Positions 61,649 to 64,000 of a stretch of DNA of 64,000 bases are shown piece by piece (positions within the stretch are counted from its first letter, which is position 1; each line of letters opens with the position of its first letter). The DNA lies in the NCBI GenBank assembly GCA_015061885.1, contig SUVS01000006.1, forward strand, positions 1-64,000. The letters run 5' to 3'. The DNA is from Lentisphaerota bacterium. GTDB lineage: Bacteria > Verrucomicrobiota > Lentisphaeria > Victivallales > Victivallaceae. The notes below the pieces were generated by a model. The model was not told where the DNA came from. It saw only the letters and a list, made by a program, of their open reading frames with translations, and made no database searches. The translations under genes and the position numbers were made by a program.

Positions 61649-62829
61649 TTAACCATTCCTCCGGCGATCATTGCCGCTCCGACCGCTCCGGTGTAACTGG
61701 CGTATGGAGAGGCTTCCACGCTTACATTCAGATATTTTTCCAGATAATACTGCCACGCCCTGCCCTCCGACGGGCCACCGCTGATAACGATCTTGTGCAT
61801 ATTTTTGTGCGAATCAAATTTTTCCTTGAACCGCATGATGATCGAGTACATCATCTTCCATGCCGGAGAGCCTTCGGTAAGTGCTTCTGTATTGAACAAA
61901 TTGTAACGCTCCGGCGTTTTGCCGTAACGATTGCAGACAAATTCTTCGACTTCCAGACCAACTTGTGCCAGCGAAAACATCGCCCCCCAGCAACCGCCGT
62001 TATCACTCTGGAATATATCGCACAACTCATCATGCGGTATCTCTTTGCGGTCAGCAGCCGGATAAAACCCCACCCAGCTGGTTCCGCAGCTCAAAAGCAT
62101 GGTTCCCGGTTCGGTTACTTTCACAGCACGGGCGGCGGCAGGATGGTCAAAACTCCCGGCAACGATGGCGGTTTTACCGGTAAGATTCCCCCCGGTATAT
62201 TCATCACGCAAATACCCGCATACCGAACCGGTAGGCACGATCTCCGGCAGTTGCGAAAGCTGTAAGTTATAGTATTTTATATATTCAGCATAACAATTTG
62301 CCGCCTGATCCCACAGATAAAACGGTGCGGCATTGGATTTATCAAGCTGATGATTTCCGCAAAGTTTCCAGACAGCAAAGTCGTTGTTCATAGCTACTTG
62401 TGCCGTGGACAAAAGTTCCGGCGAAACGCGTTTGAAATATTCCAGATGCATCAATGGAAACATGGACAGCGGCATCCAACCGGTCGTTTCCCGTACCTGC
62501 CACGCTTCCGGCGGCATAAAGTCAGGCAGACGGTTATCCAGCCAACTGATGATCGGCGTGAGCACTTCGCCATCTTTATTGCACAAAAGCGTGTTGCCGG
62601 ATGCCGCGGCAAAGGCTATGCCGCCAATCGTATCATCTGCGGCGGCGGCAAGCTGCCGGAGCATTTCAAGAAGCAGTTGAAAATACTTTTCTGCATCCAG
62701 TTCGGTACGGTTTTCAGCCGGATGCAGAAGCTCTACCGGTCTGCTGATTTTTTTGATAACACCTTTTTCCGGCGAAAAGCAGACGCCTTTGATCGCACTG
62801 GTGCCTGAATCCAAACCTATGGAGAGCAT
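61645..62829 (-). CDS. FGGY-family carbohydrate kinase
   Basis: A 394-residue sugar kinase, shorter than RhaB or XylB. The amino-terminal phosphate motif is LDSGTSAIKGVCF, the substrate loop IISWLDNRLPD, the centre LLSCGTSWVGFY, and the late nucleotide motif ISGGPSEGRAWQ. It would phosphorylate the ketose made by the isomerase-like protein. The start lies 3 bp after the aminotransferase stop. Confidence 0.85.
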   Translation of the reverse strand: MLSIGLDSGTSAIKGVCFSPEKGVIKKISRPVELLHPAENRTELDAEKYFQLLLEMLRQLAAAADDTIGGIAFAAASGNTLLCNKDGEVLTPIISWLDNRLPDFMPPEAWQVRETTGWMPLSMFPLMHLEYFKRVSPELLSTAQVAMNNDFAVWKLCGNHQLDKSNAAPFYLWDQAANCYAEYIKYYNLQLSQLPEIVPTGSVCGYLRDEYTGGNLTGKTAIVAGSFDHPAAARAVKVTEPGTMLLSCGTSWVGFYPAADRKEIPHDELCDIFQSDNGGCWGAMFSLAQVGLEVEEFVCNRYGKTPERYNLFNTEALTEGSPAWKMMYSIIMRFKEKFDSHKNMHKIVISGGPSEGRAWQYYLEKYLNVSVEASPYASYTGAVGAAMIAGGMVK

Positions 62830-62832
62830 TTT

Positions 62833-64000
62833 TTATTGTTCATCCTCAAGTTCGCGTAAAACTTTCCGCATGGATTGATATGCAAACTCCAGCAGTTTTT
62901 CCGATGCTATCAGCGGGAACTTGGTCAATGCCGCCGGCGGACAATTTGCCTTATAGACCTGGGCACTTATGTCAATACTGCAACTGTTGTTTATTCTTCT
63001 GCAGAATTCTGCGGTCTGTTCCGCATCGGAAAAGAAGAGCGTACCCAGCAAGCCGTCACCTTCGGTTTTTTTGATCTGTCCGGGAAATTCACCGGCAAGA
63101 GCGTACAGTTTTTCCTGCCAAAATCTGCCGATGACCCGGATATGCTCTGCATTGTGTTCGGCAAAGCGTATGGTTATAAGGTTTGCCAGACTTGCCAGTT
63201 CTTCCTGACCATTGGTGACCAATGCTCCAAACTGGTTGAGGTTATCCATTGCCGCAGTCGTAAGCATACGCGATGCCGGATACATCCCGCCGGGGAAACC
63301 TTTGCCCACAGAAACAAAATCCGGATGGCACTTGTATTCTTTGAAAAGGAATAATTCCGGCGACCACATACAGCTTTGTATTTCATCCACAAAAACGGGT
63401 ATATCATTTTCGTCGCACAGTTTATGACAGAACTCCACATAATCGTTCTCGAGTCTTATGCCGCCATAGTTCATCAAGACCAGCTCGTGTATAAAACCGG
63501 CGATGCGGGTGTTGCCCTGATTGTATTGCTTGACAGTTTCGGCAAAAGAGTCTTTGTCGTTGATTCTGACCGCCACGGTTTTGATGCCGCCGGAACTTTC
63601 CAGAATGTTATAAAGTTCGTGCCACATGCCGCGAAGCATCTGCATGATGACCGTGGTGCCGTGGTAGTTGGCTTCTTTGCCATCCTGAAAATCCGCCATC
63701 ACCAGAAATACCGGCGTTTTGCCGCTGTATTTGGGTGCCGGAAAATGCGGCTGCAAACGGTAAAAGCGTGCCAGCATCATCTTCAACGCCGCTTCGCATG
63801 CCAGACTGCCGGTTTCCAGATTTATCACCCGGTTGAGTACATGCTTTTCTGTACTCTGCAACACTTTATCGACTGCCGCTTCATCGCCCGGAGCAATACC
63901 GTTGGCAATACGCACCAGTTCCCGCTCCAAAAGGCGGGTGATGTGACCGCGGGTGTTGTTGTGAGTTATATTGGTTATACCCACTTGCATAGCCAGCTGC
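62833..64000 (-). CDS. Class III pyridoxal-phosphate aminotransferase (partial)
   Basis: At least 385 residues; the frame is open to the window edge and the amino-terminal segment of the family is missing, so the true start lies beyond 64000. The PLP-ring motif VFVDEIQSC is followed by the lysine motif SVGKGFPGG. TNGQEELASLANL matches the other subunit's loop. Related enzymes include acetylornithine, GABA and amino-sugar aminotransferases. First visible gene of the operon, it suggests that the catabolised compound carries or gains an amino group. Confidence 0.8.
   Translation of the reverse strand, partial: QLAMQVGITNITHNNTRGHITRLLERELVRIANGIAPGDEAAVDKVLQSTEKHVLNRVINLETGSLACEAALKMMLARFYRLQPHFPAPKYSGKTPVFLVMADFQDGKEANYHGTTVIMQMLRGMWHELYNILESSGGIKTVAVRINDKDSFAETVKQYNQGNTRIAGFIHELVLMNYGGIRLENDYVEFCHKLCDENDIPVFVDEIQSCMWSPELFLFKEYKCHPDFVSVGKGFPGGMYPASRMLTTAAMDNLNQFGALVTNGQEELASLANLITIRFAEHNAEHIRVIGRFWQEKLYALAGEFPGQIKKTEGDGLLGTLFFSDAEQTAEFCRRINNSCSIDISAQVYKANCPPAALTKFPLIASEKLLEFAYQSMRKVLRELEDEQ

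Overview
This 64 kb window looks like one contiguous chromosomal stretch of a strictly fermentative Gram-negative bacterium. I think the best fit is the Lentisphaerota (Victivallales-like gut lineages) within the PVC group. The reasons are pseudopilins that start FTLxEL but lack glycine at -1, a large sugar-catabolic repertoire (rhamnulokinase, FGGY kinase, arabinose/fucose isomerase-like protein, amidohydrolase), a ferredoxin-linked Ech hydrogenase, moderate GC and an outer-membrane secretin. This placement is inference from gene content; there is no rRNA in the window.

Layout. 1-3.3 kb: end of an unseen plus-strand transcript, then a rhamnose operon (PHP-like protein, RhaB) on the minus strand. 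3.3-8 kb: stand-alone FeoB, a repeat-rich intergenic region and an acyl-CoA synthetase. 8.1-11.8 kb: plus-strand operon tatD-nudC-trxB-zinc ribbon-radical SAM. 11.8-13.9 kb: repeats, a secreted protein and a deacetylase-like protein. 13.97-26.05 kb: a 12-gene minus-strand type II secretion operon in the order novel triple-repeat protein, L, M, C, D, E, F, G, H, I, J, K, with no prepilin peptidase. 26.2-35.1 kb: LD-carboxypeptidase, then an MFS transporter, HemW-like and dihydroorotase operon, two glycosyltransferases and a DD-carboxypeptidase. 35.2-38 kb: two genes with phage-tail/collagen-like character behind a leader that can sequester the ribosome binding site. 38.1-43.2 kb: XseB, a circularly permuted SGNH hydrolase coupled to a phosphohexomutase, a GNAT acetyltransferase and UvrB. 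43.2-52.1 kb: hypCDEAB followed by echABCDEF, a complete-looking energy-converting [NiFe]-hydrogenase locus with most of its maturation genes. 52.3-58.5 kb: DUF2339/DUF3999 membrane pair, a frameshifted lipoprotein gene and a duplicated-domain BPL_N-type lipoprotein. 58.6-59.1 kb: tRNA-Arg(CCU) with a duplicated 3' end, the signature of a past integration. 59.3-64 kb: an operon of sugar isomerase-like, amidohydrolase, FGGY kinase and class III aminotransferase running off the right edge.

The genes fit a lifestyle of polysaccharide degradation by secreted enzymes (T2SS), uptake and phosphorylation of deoxysugars, and disposal of electrons from reduced ferredoxin as H2 through Ech, which also conserves energy. 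Promoters recognisable by eye share TTGNNN, a 16-17 bp spacer and TATATT/TACATT. Two families of dispersed, partly inverted intergenic repeats recur through the window. The least expected items are the permuted SGNH hydrolase, the T2SS-linked triple-repeat protein, the collagen/tail-like pair with its structured leader, and the four-gene sugar/aminotransferase operon.
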